NCBI RefSeq assembly: GCF_001590685.1
Contig: NZ_CP014616.1
Span: 1,425,001-1,489,000, forward strand
Direction of reading: 5' to 3'
Source of the DNA: Sporosarcina psychrophila
GTDB lineage: Bacteria > Bacillota > Bacilli > Bacillales_A > Planococcaceae
Length of the DNA: 64,000 nucleotides
Below the pieces are notes generated by a model that did no database searches, had not been told where the DNA came from, and saw nothing but the letters and a program-made list of their open reading frames with translations. Positions within the stretch are counted from its first letter, which is position 1; each line of letters opens with the position of its first letter. The position numbers were made by a program, and so were the translations under genes. Below are positions 25,872 through 33,275 of the stretch, in pieces.

Positions 25872-25895
25872 AATAAGTACCTATGAGAAAAAATT

Positions 25896-25925
25896 ACCCG
25901 TTCAATTGAGTGGTATAAAATTCAA
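25896..25925 (+). repeat. Array site 12 (second-type repeat)
   Basis: ttacccgttcaattgagtggta matches the block at 24664 in 18 of about 22 positions and occupies the same place after a stop codon. Confidence 0.4.
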
Positions 25926-26063
25926 AGTAACAGAACAAATCGCAAGACTTTTATTACTATGGTTTTAACAGAGAGTTCTCAACAAACCTTCTGCATTTTT
26001 TCGTTGAATGTTCTGCATATATTTTCATCCTCTGTGATGTAGCGCTGATTTTGCGCTACATGT

Positions 26064-26140
26064 ATGGCTAACGGGTGCTCTACTTCAATTAGGGGTTAAG
26101 CACCCTTTTATTATTCAACATAAGGAGCAGTATAGTTGAA
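26064..26140 (+). repeat. Array site 13 (complete, with terminator)
   Basis: Left block ggctaacgggtgctctacttc; terminator stem gggtgct (about 26073) / agcaccc (about 26099) with T4; core aacataa, loop ggagcag (26124-26130), tatagtt, gaa. A separate hairpin tgtagcgc / gcgctaca precedes it (26037-26061). Confidence 0.65.
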
Positions 26141-26229
26141 TAATACATTTCAACTATAATAAATAAATGTTAGTATAAAATTATAATATTAAAACAATTT
26201 GAACCTAAGCGGTTGAGGGAGGGCGATTT

Positions 26230-26388
26230 GTGAAAAATTTATTATTAGCAATCTTAGGGGCAGTTGTGACAGCGGTAGTATTAAGTTTGATAACAAAAGG
26301 TTTTGAAATGGATGTATTAATTTCCCTTATCTTAGGTATTGTACTTGGGTATAGCATTGGAAAGAAAGAAAAAGCAGACTCGAATTAG
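26230..26388 (+). CDS. Tiny two-helix membrane protein
   Basis: 52 aa, starting with GTG after GAGGGAGGGCG. Two hydrophobic segments (LLLAILGAVVTAVVLSLI and VLISLILGIVLGYSIG) and a KKEKADSN tail. Strong ribosome site and placement between array sites support a real gene. Family unknown. Confidence 0.6.
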   Translation: MKNLLLAILGAVVTAVVLSLITKGFEMDVLISLILGIVLGYSIGKKEKADSN

Positions 26389-26444
26389 GGAACTATCTAA
26401 CTGAATAGGGAAGTTATTTTAGTAGTATTACAATATTTTTTATT

Positions 26445-26500
26445 AAAATAACGGGTTGCTTTAGTTGAACAACAGCAGATCGTCTAATGACGGTCTTTTT
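26445..26500 (+). repeat. Array site 14 (degenerate) with terminator
   Basis: ataacgggttgctttagttgaacaa, then hairpin gatcgtc / gacggtc followed by T5. Confidence 0.45.
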
Positions 26501-26665
26501 ATTTATCTAGTTGTCTGTAGGAAGGTTTAATAAAAGCATATCCACTAAATCGTTTCGAAAAAACCGTCCTCTAACGTAACAACCTAAAATCATTATATAA
26601 TTTTTTATATGAAATACCGTCTATTCCATAACTAGCTAATATATCCTATTGTAAGGGGGTGCCGC

Positions 26666-28540
26666 ATGAATAAAAAAATTTCCATTATATTAATAATAGC
26701 TTTATCTTTGTTTTTTACCGAAACAATTTATGCTAATGAACTTACAACACCATCTGGAATTTCAATATCCGATGTAGAACGTTTCGTAGACGATTATGCA
26801 CATGAATATATTGGTGAAACAACTGCGGGTGCGAGCATTGTTATTTTGAAAGATAATAAAGTTGTTTTATCAAAAGGATATGGTTATGGAGATATTGAAA
26901 ACCAAATTAAAATAAATCCGAATACTGCTGTTTTTGAATGGGGTTCAGTAAGTAAATTGTTTGTCTGGGTGTCGGTCATGCAATTAGTCGAACAAGGAAA
27001 AATCGATTTAGATGAAGATATAAACAGATATTTACCAAAAGGATTTTTAACAAAACTAACATATGATGACCCTATCACTATGTTGGATTTGATGAATCAC
27101 ACTGCAGGATTTGAGGAAAATATTTTTGACACGGGATATGCTAACGAATACCGTGTAAAATCTTTAGAAGAAGGATTGAAAATTGCTGAGCCAAACCAAG
27201 TATATCGTCCAGGTAAAGTCGTTGCTTATTCTAATTATTCAACTTCTCTAGCTGCATATATAGTTCAATTAATTTCAGAACAAGACTTTAATGAATATGT
27301 TGATGAACATATATTTCAAAAATTAGGTATTCTAGATTCAACTTCATATTTGTCTTTAGGGAGAAATGAGCAGATAACAAAAAACAAAGTAAATGGATAT
27401 GAGCTTATTGAAGAAGGAGATTTCAAACTATCGACACCGTACTATATGTCCATGTATCCTAGCGGTGAAATAAATGGAACAGCACCAGATTTAGCTAAGT
27501 TTGCAATGGCGCTTATGCCACAATCCGAAAATGAAAACGTTTTGTTTGAGGATGAAAATACGCTAGTTACAATGCTTTCGCAAAGTTATGCTATTAATGA
27601 AAATGTCCCTGGTATCGCACATGGTTTTTGGGAGTATGATGGAAAGTTTAAAGGATTAACACATGGTGGAAATACAGTTTCCTTTTCAAGTAATTTTCAT
27701 ATCGTCCCTGAAGAAAACTTTGCAGTAATAATATTAACGAATCAAGCTTCAGAGTCTGATATTTCCTATGGACTGACGAAGGAATTGGTTGGAGAAAAAG
27801 AGATAGATGAAGTAAAATTGGCGGACTTACCAAACTCACAAATCACAGAAGGAACGTATCTTACTACTCGCAGAATGAAAAGTGGATTTTTAAATTTGTA
27901 TTACTATTTACTACCACTTACAGTGAAATCACTAAATGCGAACGAAATTGAAGTAAGTTTGGTAGGTATGAAAGCTAATTACGTCCAAACATATCCAAAT
28001 GTTTATAAAATGACAAAAGGTAGTACTATGTTTATTCCTACAAATGTTCTTTATTTTTCTATAGAGGATGGTGAAGTTAAACAAATTTCTACATCGATTT
28101 CAGATTATCTCCCTTTAGATAAAAATATATTTTGGTTAACAATAAGTGCTGTATTATTCATTTATTGTTTAGTATACTTTATTGCTTCCCCATTCGTTTT
28201 AATCGTAATCAGTATTTTGAATCGGAGAAGAAAAAAACCTTCTATAAAAATAAGAAAATGGGTTTACCTATTAAATATTGTTGGTACAGCATTTATCGTA
28301 AATATTATTTTATTAGTAATTAGGATGTTGAGTAATAGTGATCGAGGATATTTTGAAGTATTCCCACAAATAGTTGCTAATTATGTTTTAACTATTTTAA
28401 GTGTTGTTTTTATTATTTTCATTCTAGTTAATTGGAAAAAGGCAACTCTAATGAAATTACAGAGGGCTATTTATCTTCTATCAATCGTTACTATTGTTAT
28501 ATTAATCTTTTTACTTATAACATGGCAGTTTTATTCTTAG
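26666..28540 (+). CDS. Serine hydrolase (class C beta-lactamase fold) with membrane C-terminus
   Basis: A 624-aa secreted and anchored protein. Signal peptide at 1-24; the beta-lactamase/PBP4-like domain (about 30-370) has the SxxK nucleophile in GSVSKLF, the YxN motif in VVAYSNYSTS and HGG in GLTHGGNTVSFSS. A linker domain follows, then four hydrophobic segments in the last 130 residues. Such proteins act as D-aminopeptidases or esterases rather than true beta-lactamases. RBS AAGGGGG. By far the largest gene of the array. Confidence 0.85.
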   Translation: MNKKISIILIIALSLFFTETIYANELTTPSGISISDVERFVDDYAHEYIGETTAGASIVILKDNKVVLSKGYGYGDIENQIKINPNTAVFEWGSVSKLFVWVSVMQLVEQGKIDLDEDINRYLPKGFLTKLTYDDPITMLDLMNHTAGFEENIFDTGYANEYRVKSLEEGLKIAEPNQVYRPGKVVAYSNYSTSLAAYIVQLISEQDFNEYVDEHIFQKLGILDSTSYLSLGRNEQITKNKVNGYELIEEGDFKLSTPYYMSMYPSGEINGTAPDLAKFAMALMPQSENENVLFEDENTLVTMLSQSYAINENVPGIAHGFWEYDGKFKGLTHGGNTVSFSSNFHIVPEENFAVIILTNQASESDISYGLTKELVGEKEIDEVKLADLPNSQITEGTYLTTRRMKSGFLNLYYYLLPLTVKSLNANEIEVSLVGMKANYVQTYPNVYKMTKGSTMFIPTNVLYFSIEDGEVKQISTSISDYLPLDKNIFWLTISAVLFIYCLVYFIASPFVLIVISILNRRRKKPSIKIRKWVYLLNIVGTAFIVNIILLVIRMLSNSDRGYFEVFPQIVANYVLTILSVVFIIFILVNWKKATLMKLQRAIYLLSIVTIVILIFLLITWQFYS

Positions 28541-28624
28541 TGAAAAAGCTCTGTTTAATTTACGCTGTTGATATTTGATTATTTAGTTCAATGAGAAAAC
28601 AATGAGGTTTTTGCTGATATTTGT

Positions 28625-28834
28625 ATGATGAGTAACTACAATGAAAGAAAAAATAAGTTACCCTATTCAACATACTTTTATTTTATCATCACTTTTAATT
28701 ACCTTTTTATCATTTGTATCGCTAATAATATTTCGGTTTTTTTGGAATTAGCTATTTATTCACTTAGAGAACGTTATATACGGTTAAAATTAATGTTTAG
28801 AATTAATTATAGCGTCACTTTTTTAACTACATGA
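28625..28834 (+). CDS. Doubtful small membrane ORF
   Basis: 69 codons with a central hydrophobic stretch. There is no recognisable ribosome site before the ATG, and the composition is that of AT-rich spacer. It lies where a small array gene would be expected, which is the only reason to list it. Confidence 0.2.
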   Translation: MMSNYNERKNKLPYSTYFYFIITFNYLFIICIANNISVFLELAIYSLRERYIRLKLMFRINYSVTFLTT

Positions 28835-28848
28835 AGAATTTCAATTAA

Positions 28849-28915
28849 ACTAACGGGTGGTTAGTGGAACAACTGTAAAGCTTTCCTTCTTGAACTAAAG
28901 AAGCAAGTTAGTTGA
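28849..28915 (+). repeat. Array site 15
   Basis: Left block aaactaacgggtggttagtggaac; core aactaaa (28893-28899), loop gaagcaa, gttagtt (28907-28913), then gaacaa. Confidence 0.6.
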
Positions 28916-29034
28916 ACAATCAGTCCAGTTTATTGAACAAGGATATTTTCTGTTTTTAGCGAATTAGAATTACAAACAAACTTATCAAGAATACAAGATA
29001 TTGCAAAATAACAGGAACAAAGGAGGTATGAGAT

Positions 29035-29472
29035 TTGAAAATCCATAGAATAGATCATGTGGGTGTAATCGTAAATGATCTCACTGCCGCTAAAGATTTT
29101 TTTCTCGATTTTGGCCTTGAGGTGCAAGGGGAATGGGAAATGGAAGGAGAGTTGATAAATCAGGTATTTGGGCTTAATGACGTTAAAGTAGCATGTGTAG
29201 GATTAGGGACACCAGACGGTCAAGTATGGATAGAGCTAATCAAATTTTATAATCCGTCAGATGAAAGAGAAATTCAGCAACCTTTTGCAAATACCCCGGG
29301 TATTCGGCATATTGCCTTTGCTGTTGAAGATATTGAAGCTGTTGTTGCCAAGTTGAAAAAGAAAGGTACGAAAATCTTTAGTGAGATACTACACTATGAA
29401 GAAAGTTATAAGTTATGCTACTGCAGTGGGCCAGAGGGAATTATTTTAGAGTTGGCGGAGAAAATCAAATAA
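29035..29472 (+). CDS. VOC family (glyoxalase-like) protein
   Basis: 145 aa, two beta-alpha-beta-beta-beta modules: IHRIDHVGVIVNDLTAAKDFF and GIRHIAFAVEDIEAVVAKLKKKG. Metal ligands would be His at about 7, Glu in VWIELIKF, His in IRHIAF and the final Glu in GIILELAEK, an arrangement like methylmalonyl-CoA epimerase and glyoxalase I. Substrate unknown. TTG start, 7 bases after AAGGAGGT. Last gene of the array. Confidence 0.85.
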   Translation: MKIHRIDHVGVIVNDLTAAKDFFLDFGLEVQGEWEMEGELINQVFGLNDVKVACVGLGTPDGQVWIELIKFYNPSDEREIQQPFANTPGIRHIAFAVEDIEAVVAKLKKKGTKIFSEILHYEESYKLCYCSGPEGIILELAEKIK

Positions 29473-29482
29473 ATTATGGGTA

Positions 29483-29690
29483 ATTACTAGTTATCGGGCC
29501 AATAATTGATGGATTTTGACATCCTGCCAGTGAAATATGTAATCACGTCGATAAAGTTGTTCCGCAAGCGGGCGCGATTGTTATGTAAGTGTTTCTGTTC
29601 TTATTCAACTAACAGGTAATTTAGTGTATCAATAGTAATATATTTCTTATTCAGCTAACGGGGCGGTGGCAGCAGTTAGTTTAATTAACA
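29483..29690 (+). repeat. Array sites 16-18 (right edge)
   Basis: Three consecutive relics: ctagttatcgggccaataattg (29487), ttcaactaacaggtaatttagtg (about 29605), and cagctaacggggcggtggcagcagttagtttaa (about 29650). The last has the usual stem with six extra bases in the loop. No gene lies between them. Confidence 0.5.
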
Positions 29691-29767
29691 AATTATATGA
29701 AATGCAGTAAAGAACTTTACTCTTTCATAATGATGGTTCGGCTTGTATAAGGTGAAGTAAGCAAAAA

Positions 29768-29797
29768 CACCTCTCACAAACAATTGTGAGAGGTGCT
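29768..29797 (+). terminator. Terminator at the right edge of the array
   Basis: Stem cacctctcacaa / ttgtgagaggtg followed by ctcttttc. It separates the array from the convergent HxlR gene. Confidence 0.7.
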
Positions 29798-29889
29798 CTT
29801 TTCTGCATAAAGAGGTAGACACCAGTGCTTCTTTAAAATCCGCTTTGATTTCCCCTGTTAAGGGACCTACGCTCAATTAATATGGATTA

Positions 29890-30261
29890 TCACTTTAGTT
29901 TATCGTTTAAAATGCCCTCTTCTAGGACGGAAAACTTATCTCCATATACTTTCATAATATGTACGTTCCCCCAAGCGCATAGCGAATCTAATATACTCTC
30001 CAAGCTTAAACCGTATTCACTCAATTCATATTCTACTTTCGGTGGAACCTGGTTGTAAGCAATCCGGTTAATTACGCCATCTGCTTCTAGCTCACGTAAT
30101 TGTTGCGTGAGCATTTTTTGTGTGATATCTGGCATAAGACGTTTCAATTCACTTGTACGTTTTTTACCATGTGTCAGATGGCATAGAATGACACATTTCC
30201 ATTTTCCACCGATCACTTCTAATGTCGCTTCAACGGATATATTATACTTCTTTTTTGTCAT
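29890..30261 (-). CDS. HxlR family transcriptional regulator
   Basis: A 123-aa winged-helix protein: EATLEVIGGKWKCVILCHLTHGKKRTSELKRLMPDITQKMLTQQLRELEADGVI is the HxlR core. Cysteines at about 24 and 29 could sense electrophiles or oxidants, as in the YodB/HypR group. ATG 30261 is well spaced from AAGGAGG. Divergent from an MFS/aldo-keto reductase pair, which it probably controls. Confidence 0.85.
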   Translation of the reverse strand: MTKKKYNISVEATLEVIGGKWKCVILCHLTHGKKRTSELKRLMPDITQKMLTQQLRELEADGVINRIAYNQVPPKVEYELSEYGLSLESILDSLCAWGNVHIMKVYGDKFSVLEEGILNDKLK

Positions 30262-30281
30262 GCTCATCCTCCTTACTAATG

Positions 30282-30335
30282 GGTACTTTAAAGTACCTAT
30301 ATAACTTTTTGGTACCTATAGTACTTAAAAGTGCG
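30282..30335. promoter_or_regulatory. Operator cluster in the HxlR/MFS divergent region
   Basis: A perfect 16-bp palindrome ggtactttaaagtacc (30282-30297), then ggtacctatagtac (30311-30324) and a third spaced pair agtact...gtact ending near 30339. Repeated GTAC half-sites suggest co-operative binding by the HxlR dimer. Confidence 0.65.
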
Positions 30336-30444
30336 TACTTTTCTTTTTAATCCCTGTGACTCATACTAACATTTGCAGATGAATTGTACGAGGTATTCAT
30401 TGTGGTCTTTGTAAATTCAATCATACAACAAAGGAAAAGAAAGG

Positions 30445-31653
30445 ATGAAAAAAGTGACTTTAGATAAAAAGAGAAGTATGTTTGCACTTCTTGCATTAGC
30501 TGTCAGTGCATTTGCAATCGGAACAACAGAATTTATTAGTGTTGGGCTTTTGCCTCTGATTTCCCAAGACTTAGATATATCGGTGACGACTGCAGGACTA
30601 ACTGTTTCCCTGTACGCGTTAGGTGTAATGATAGGTGCTCCAATTTTAACATCGCTCACTTCAAGAATGCCACGGAAAACATTGTTATTATGGATTATGA
30701 TAGTCTTTATCATAGGAAACGGGATTGCGGCGGGTGCAACAAGTGTTACGGTTTTGCTTATGGCCCGTGTCATTTCAGCGTTTGCACATGGTGTGTTTAT
30801 GTCAATTGGGTCGACAATCGCTGCTGATTTAGTTCCAGAGAATCGCAGAGCAAGTGCGATTTCAATCATGTTTACAGGACTTACGGTTGCTACTATTACA
30901 GGAGTTCCATTTGGGACATTTATTGGACAACAGTTTGGTTGGCGCTTTGCCTTTGTGGCAATCGTAGTGATAGGGATTATAGGGTTTATTGCGAATAGTA
31001 TTCTTGTTCCATCCGATTTACGTCAAAGTACTCCGACAACGATTCGAGATCAAGTTAAACTCATAACAAATAGTCGGATATTGCTAGTATTGACCATTAC
31101 AGCACTGGGATACGGAGGAACATTTGTTGTATTCACGTACTTATCTCCGTTGCTTCAGACGATAACAGGATTTAAACAAGGAACCATCGTGATCATCTTA
31201 CTTGTTTACGGAATTGCGATTGCAATTGGTAATATGATTGGTGGGAAGCTGTCAAATAAAAACCCGATTGGCTCGCTGTTCTATATGTTTATTGCGCAAG
31301 CGATTGTGCTTTTCATATTAACATTTACGGCACCATTTAAGGTCGTGGGTTTAGTAACAATTCTTTTCATGGGATTGTTTGCATTCATGAACGTTTCAGG
31401 ACTTCAAGTGTATGTCGTCATGTTAGCTGAACGTTTTGTCCCAAGTGCAGTAGATGTTGCTTCCGCTATGAACATAGCTGCATTTAATGCGGGGATCGCG
31501 ATGGGGGCCTACGTAGGTGGAGTGGTTACTGATTCGATTGGGCTCATTCATACGGCTTGGATCGGGGGGGCAATGGTACTGATTGCAGCCATACTAACAG
31601 GCGTCAGTCGGGCGCTAGAAAGAAAAGATCAGCAAAGGATTAATCTATCCTAA
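30445..31653 (+). CDS. MFS efflux transporter (DHA1, YdhL/AraJ-like)
   Basis: A 402-aa twelve-helix transporter. FAIGTTEFISVGLLPLIS in helix 1 and RVISAFAHGVFMSIGSTIAADLVPENRRA are typical of the AraJ/YdhL/chloramphenicol-type DHA1 exporters. The drug or metabolite is unknown. RBS AAAGGA. 65 bases separate it from the aldo-keto reductase gene in the same direction. Confidence 0.85.
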   Translation: MKKVTLDKKRSMFALLALAVSAFAIGTTEFISVGLLPLISQDLDISVTTAGLTVSLYALGVMIGAPILTSLTSRMPRKTLLLWIMIVFIIGNGIAAGATSVTVLLMARVISAFAHGVFMSIGSTIAADLVPENRRASAISIMFTGLTVATITGVPFGTFIGQQFGWRFAFVAIVVIGIIGFIANSILVPSDLRQSTPTTIRDQVKLITNSRILLVLTITALGYGGTFVVFTYLSPLLQTITGFKQGTIVIILLVYGIAIAIGNMIGGKLSNKNPIGSLFYMFIAQAIVLFILTFTAPFKVVGLVTILFMGLFAFMNVSGLQVYVVMLAERFVPSAVDVASAMNIAAFNAGIAMGAYVGGVVTDSIGLIHTAWIGGAMVLIAAILTGVSRALERKDQQRINLS

Positions 31654-31718
31654 AGGGGGTGATTGGAACCGTATAATCCGCAAGACAACATTAATTAAAA
31701 AATAGGAGGACATAAATA

Positions 31719-32558
31719 ATGAAAAACTTACAATCGACAACAATGTTGCATAACGGTGTGAAAATGCCTTGGCTTGGCCTTGGTGTATTTAAAGTGGAAG
31801 AGGGTCAAGAATTAATAAATGCGGTGAAAACTGCGATTACACATGGCTATCGCAGTGTCGATACTGCGGCGATTTACGGCAATGAAATTGGCGTAGGACA
31901 AGGTATTCGTGAGGCAGTTAAAGAAACAGGTATTGCGCGAGAAGATTTATTTATCACATCAAAAGTTTGGAATTCAGAGTTGGGCTACGCATCAACAATT
32001 GCAGCTTATGAAGAGAGCTTAACGAAACTAGGTTTAGACTATTTAGATCTATACCTTATTCATTGGCCAGTGGCAGGAAAATATAAAGAGGCATGGAGAG
32101 CGCTAGAAACACTTTATAAAGAAGGACGGGTTAAAGCAATTGGCGTAAGTAATTTCCAAATTCATCATCTTGAGGATTTGATGAAGGATGCAGAAATTAA
32201 ACCAATGGTGAACCAAGTGGAGTACCATCCACGTTTGACGCAGAAAGAATTGAGTGATTTTTGCCGAAAACAGGATATTCAATTGGAAGCATGGTCTCCA
32301 CTCATGGCAGGACAATTACTCGACAACACAGATCTTCAGGAAATCGCCGATAAATATGGTAAATCAATTGCCCAAGTTATTTTACGCTGGGATCTACAAA
32401 ATGGCGTTATTACAATTCCGAAATCCACGAAAGAACATCGTATTGCTGAAAATTCAACAGTTTTTGATTTTGAATTAACAGCGGATGATATGAAACGGAT
32501 TGATAGTTTGAATCAGAATCACCGAGTGGGTCCAGATCCGGATAACTTTGATTTTTAA
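31719..32558 (+). CDS. yvgN: Aldo/keto reductase, YvgN-type glyoxal reductase
   Basis: 279 aa, nearly co-linear with B. subtilis YvgN, an NADPH-dependent methylglyoxal/glyoxal reductase. The catalytic tetrad Asp and Tyr are in VDTAAIYGNE, Lys in FITSKVWN and His in YLIHWP; the NADPH-binding IPKSTKEHRI closes the barrel. RBS TAGGAGG. With the HxlR regulator it suggests a reactive-carbonyl or electrophile response. Confidence 0.9.
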   Translation: MKNLQSTTMLHNGVKMPWLGLGVFKVEEGQELINAVKTAITHGYRSVDTAAIYGNEIGVGQGIREAVKETGIAREDLFITSKVWNSELGYASTIAAYEESLTKLGLDYLDLYLIHWPVAGKYKEAWRALETLYKEGRVKAIGVSNFQIHHLEDLMKDAEIKPMVNQVEYHPRLTQKELSDFCRKQDIQLEAWSPLMAGQLLDNTDLQEIADKYGKSIAQVILRWDLQNGVITIPKSTKEHRIAENSTVFDFELTADDMKRIDSLNQNHRVGPDPDNFDF

Positions 32559-32567
32559 ATAAACTAA

Positions 32568-32598
32568 ACCCCTATCTTAACCTAGATAGGGGCTTTTC
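32568..32598 (+). terminator. Terminator after yvgN
   Basis: Stem cccctatct / agatagggg (32569-32577 / 32584-32592) followed by cttttc. Confidence 0.8.
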
Positions 32599-32632
32599 AT
32601 TTTGTAATATATGGTGTAAGAACCAGAGTCAA

Positions 32633-32661
32633 TTGACACTTACCTATTAGTAAGTTAGTAT
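32633..32661 (+). promoter_or_regulatory. Promoter with operator in the spacer, leaderless start
   Basis: TTGACA (32633-32638), a 17-base spacer and TAGTAT (32656-32661). The inverted repeat acttac/gtaagt (32638-32643 / 32650-32655) fills the spacer exactly. The TetR gene's ATG is at 32668, where transcription should begin, and there is no Shine-Dalgarno. Confidence 0.75.
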
Positions 32662-32667
32662 TTGGTT

Positions 32668-33243
32668 ATGGAAAATAGAAAATCACAAATCATTGAGCTA
32701 GCACTTAGAAATATTCGAGAAAAGGGCTATTTGTCTTTTAGTTATGACGACTTGGCTAAGGAACTTGGTGTAACGAAAGCAAGCATTCATTATCACTTCA
32801 TGAAGAAAGAGGATTTAGGTCTAGCCGTTTGTACAAAGTTAAAAGAAGGTCTGGAAAAATCTTATTTGAACATTGATCAAGCTCAAATAAACAGTGAAGA
32901 TAAACCGTGGGAGTTTATTTCAAGAAGAGCTAATCAGATTGGTAACAATGAAGTTTGCCCGATATCATCTTTACAAGCAGACTATAACTTTTTACCGATC
33001 GCTATGCAAGAGAGTGTACAACAATTGAGTCAAATGGAGATAGACTATTTAAAAAAGCTTCTTGATGTTTTAAAGGAAGAAGGAAAACTAACACATGATA
33101 CAGGGGCATTAGCCGCTCTTCTAATATCGAGTATTAAAGGTGCGCTACAATATAGACGTGTAGTAGGAGAATATTTGTATTCAATAGTAATTGATCAATT
33201 AAAACTGCTTGTAAATGGAAATGATGGAGTTAGGAATATGTGA
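32668..33243 (+). CDS. TetR/AcrR family regulator
   Basis: 191 aa. The N-terminal helix-turn-helix reads IIELALRNIREKGYLSFSYDDLAKELGVTKASIHYHFMKKEDLG, the standard TetR motif; the C-terminal ligand domain (VCPISSLQADYNFLPIAMQ) resembles the LmrA/YxaF-like group. Likely autoregulated through the inverted repeat in its promoter. It precedes the fabF-type gene by 32 bases, so the two are probably one operon. Confidence 0.85.
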   Translation: MENRKSQIIELALRNIREKGYLSFSYDDLAKELGVTKASIHYHFMKKEDLGLAVCTKLKEGLEKSYLNIDQAQINSEDKPWEFISRRANQIGNNEVCPISSLQADYNFLPIAMQESVQQLSQMEIDYLKKLLDVLKEEGKLTHDTGALAALLISSIKGALQYRRVVGEYLYSIVIDQLKLLVNGNDGVRNM

Positions 33244-33275
33244 ATACATGACGATTTTATGGGAGGTATTAGTAT

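Larger units (their letters stand above)
19412..29690 (+). mobile_element. Putative cassette-like array of small genes
   Basis: About ten single small genes with unrelated functions lie head to tail on + (one exception at 22961-23698), each with its own RBS. They are separated by related intergenic sites: a CTAAC-type first block just after a stop codon, often a terminator hairpin, then a hairpin with a GGGGCAG-like loop and a TTAGTT(T/G)AA end. The content (SMI1/KNR4, GNAT, DinB-like, VOC, serine hydrolase, tiny membrane proteins) is typical of integron cassettes. No recombinase gene is in the window, so mobility is inference. Outer limits are approximate. Confidence 0.55.

Noticed and set aside
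19412..29690. Prophage or CRISPR array
   Set aside because: No phage structural, terminase or integrase genes. Repeats are spaced irregularly by genes of 150-1900 bases rather than by uniform spacers, and no cas genes are present.
19412..29690. Classical integron attC sites
   Set aside because: Sites do not show paired RYYYAAC/GTTRRRY ends with extrahelical bases, and there is no intI-like gene in the window; only a looser integron-like analogy is kept.
29685..29876. A 63-codon - ORF between the array and the HxlR gene
   Set aside because: It crosses a terminator hairpin and an array site; no ribosome site. A short stretch (VGPLTGEIKADFKEAL) looks protein-like but could not be identified.
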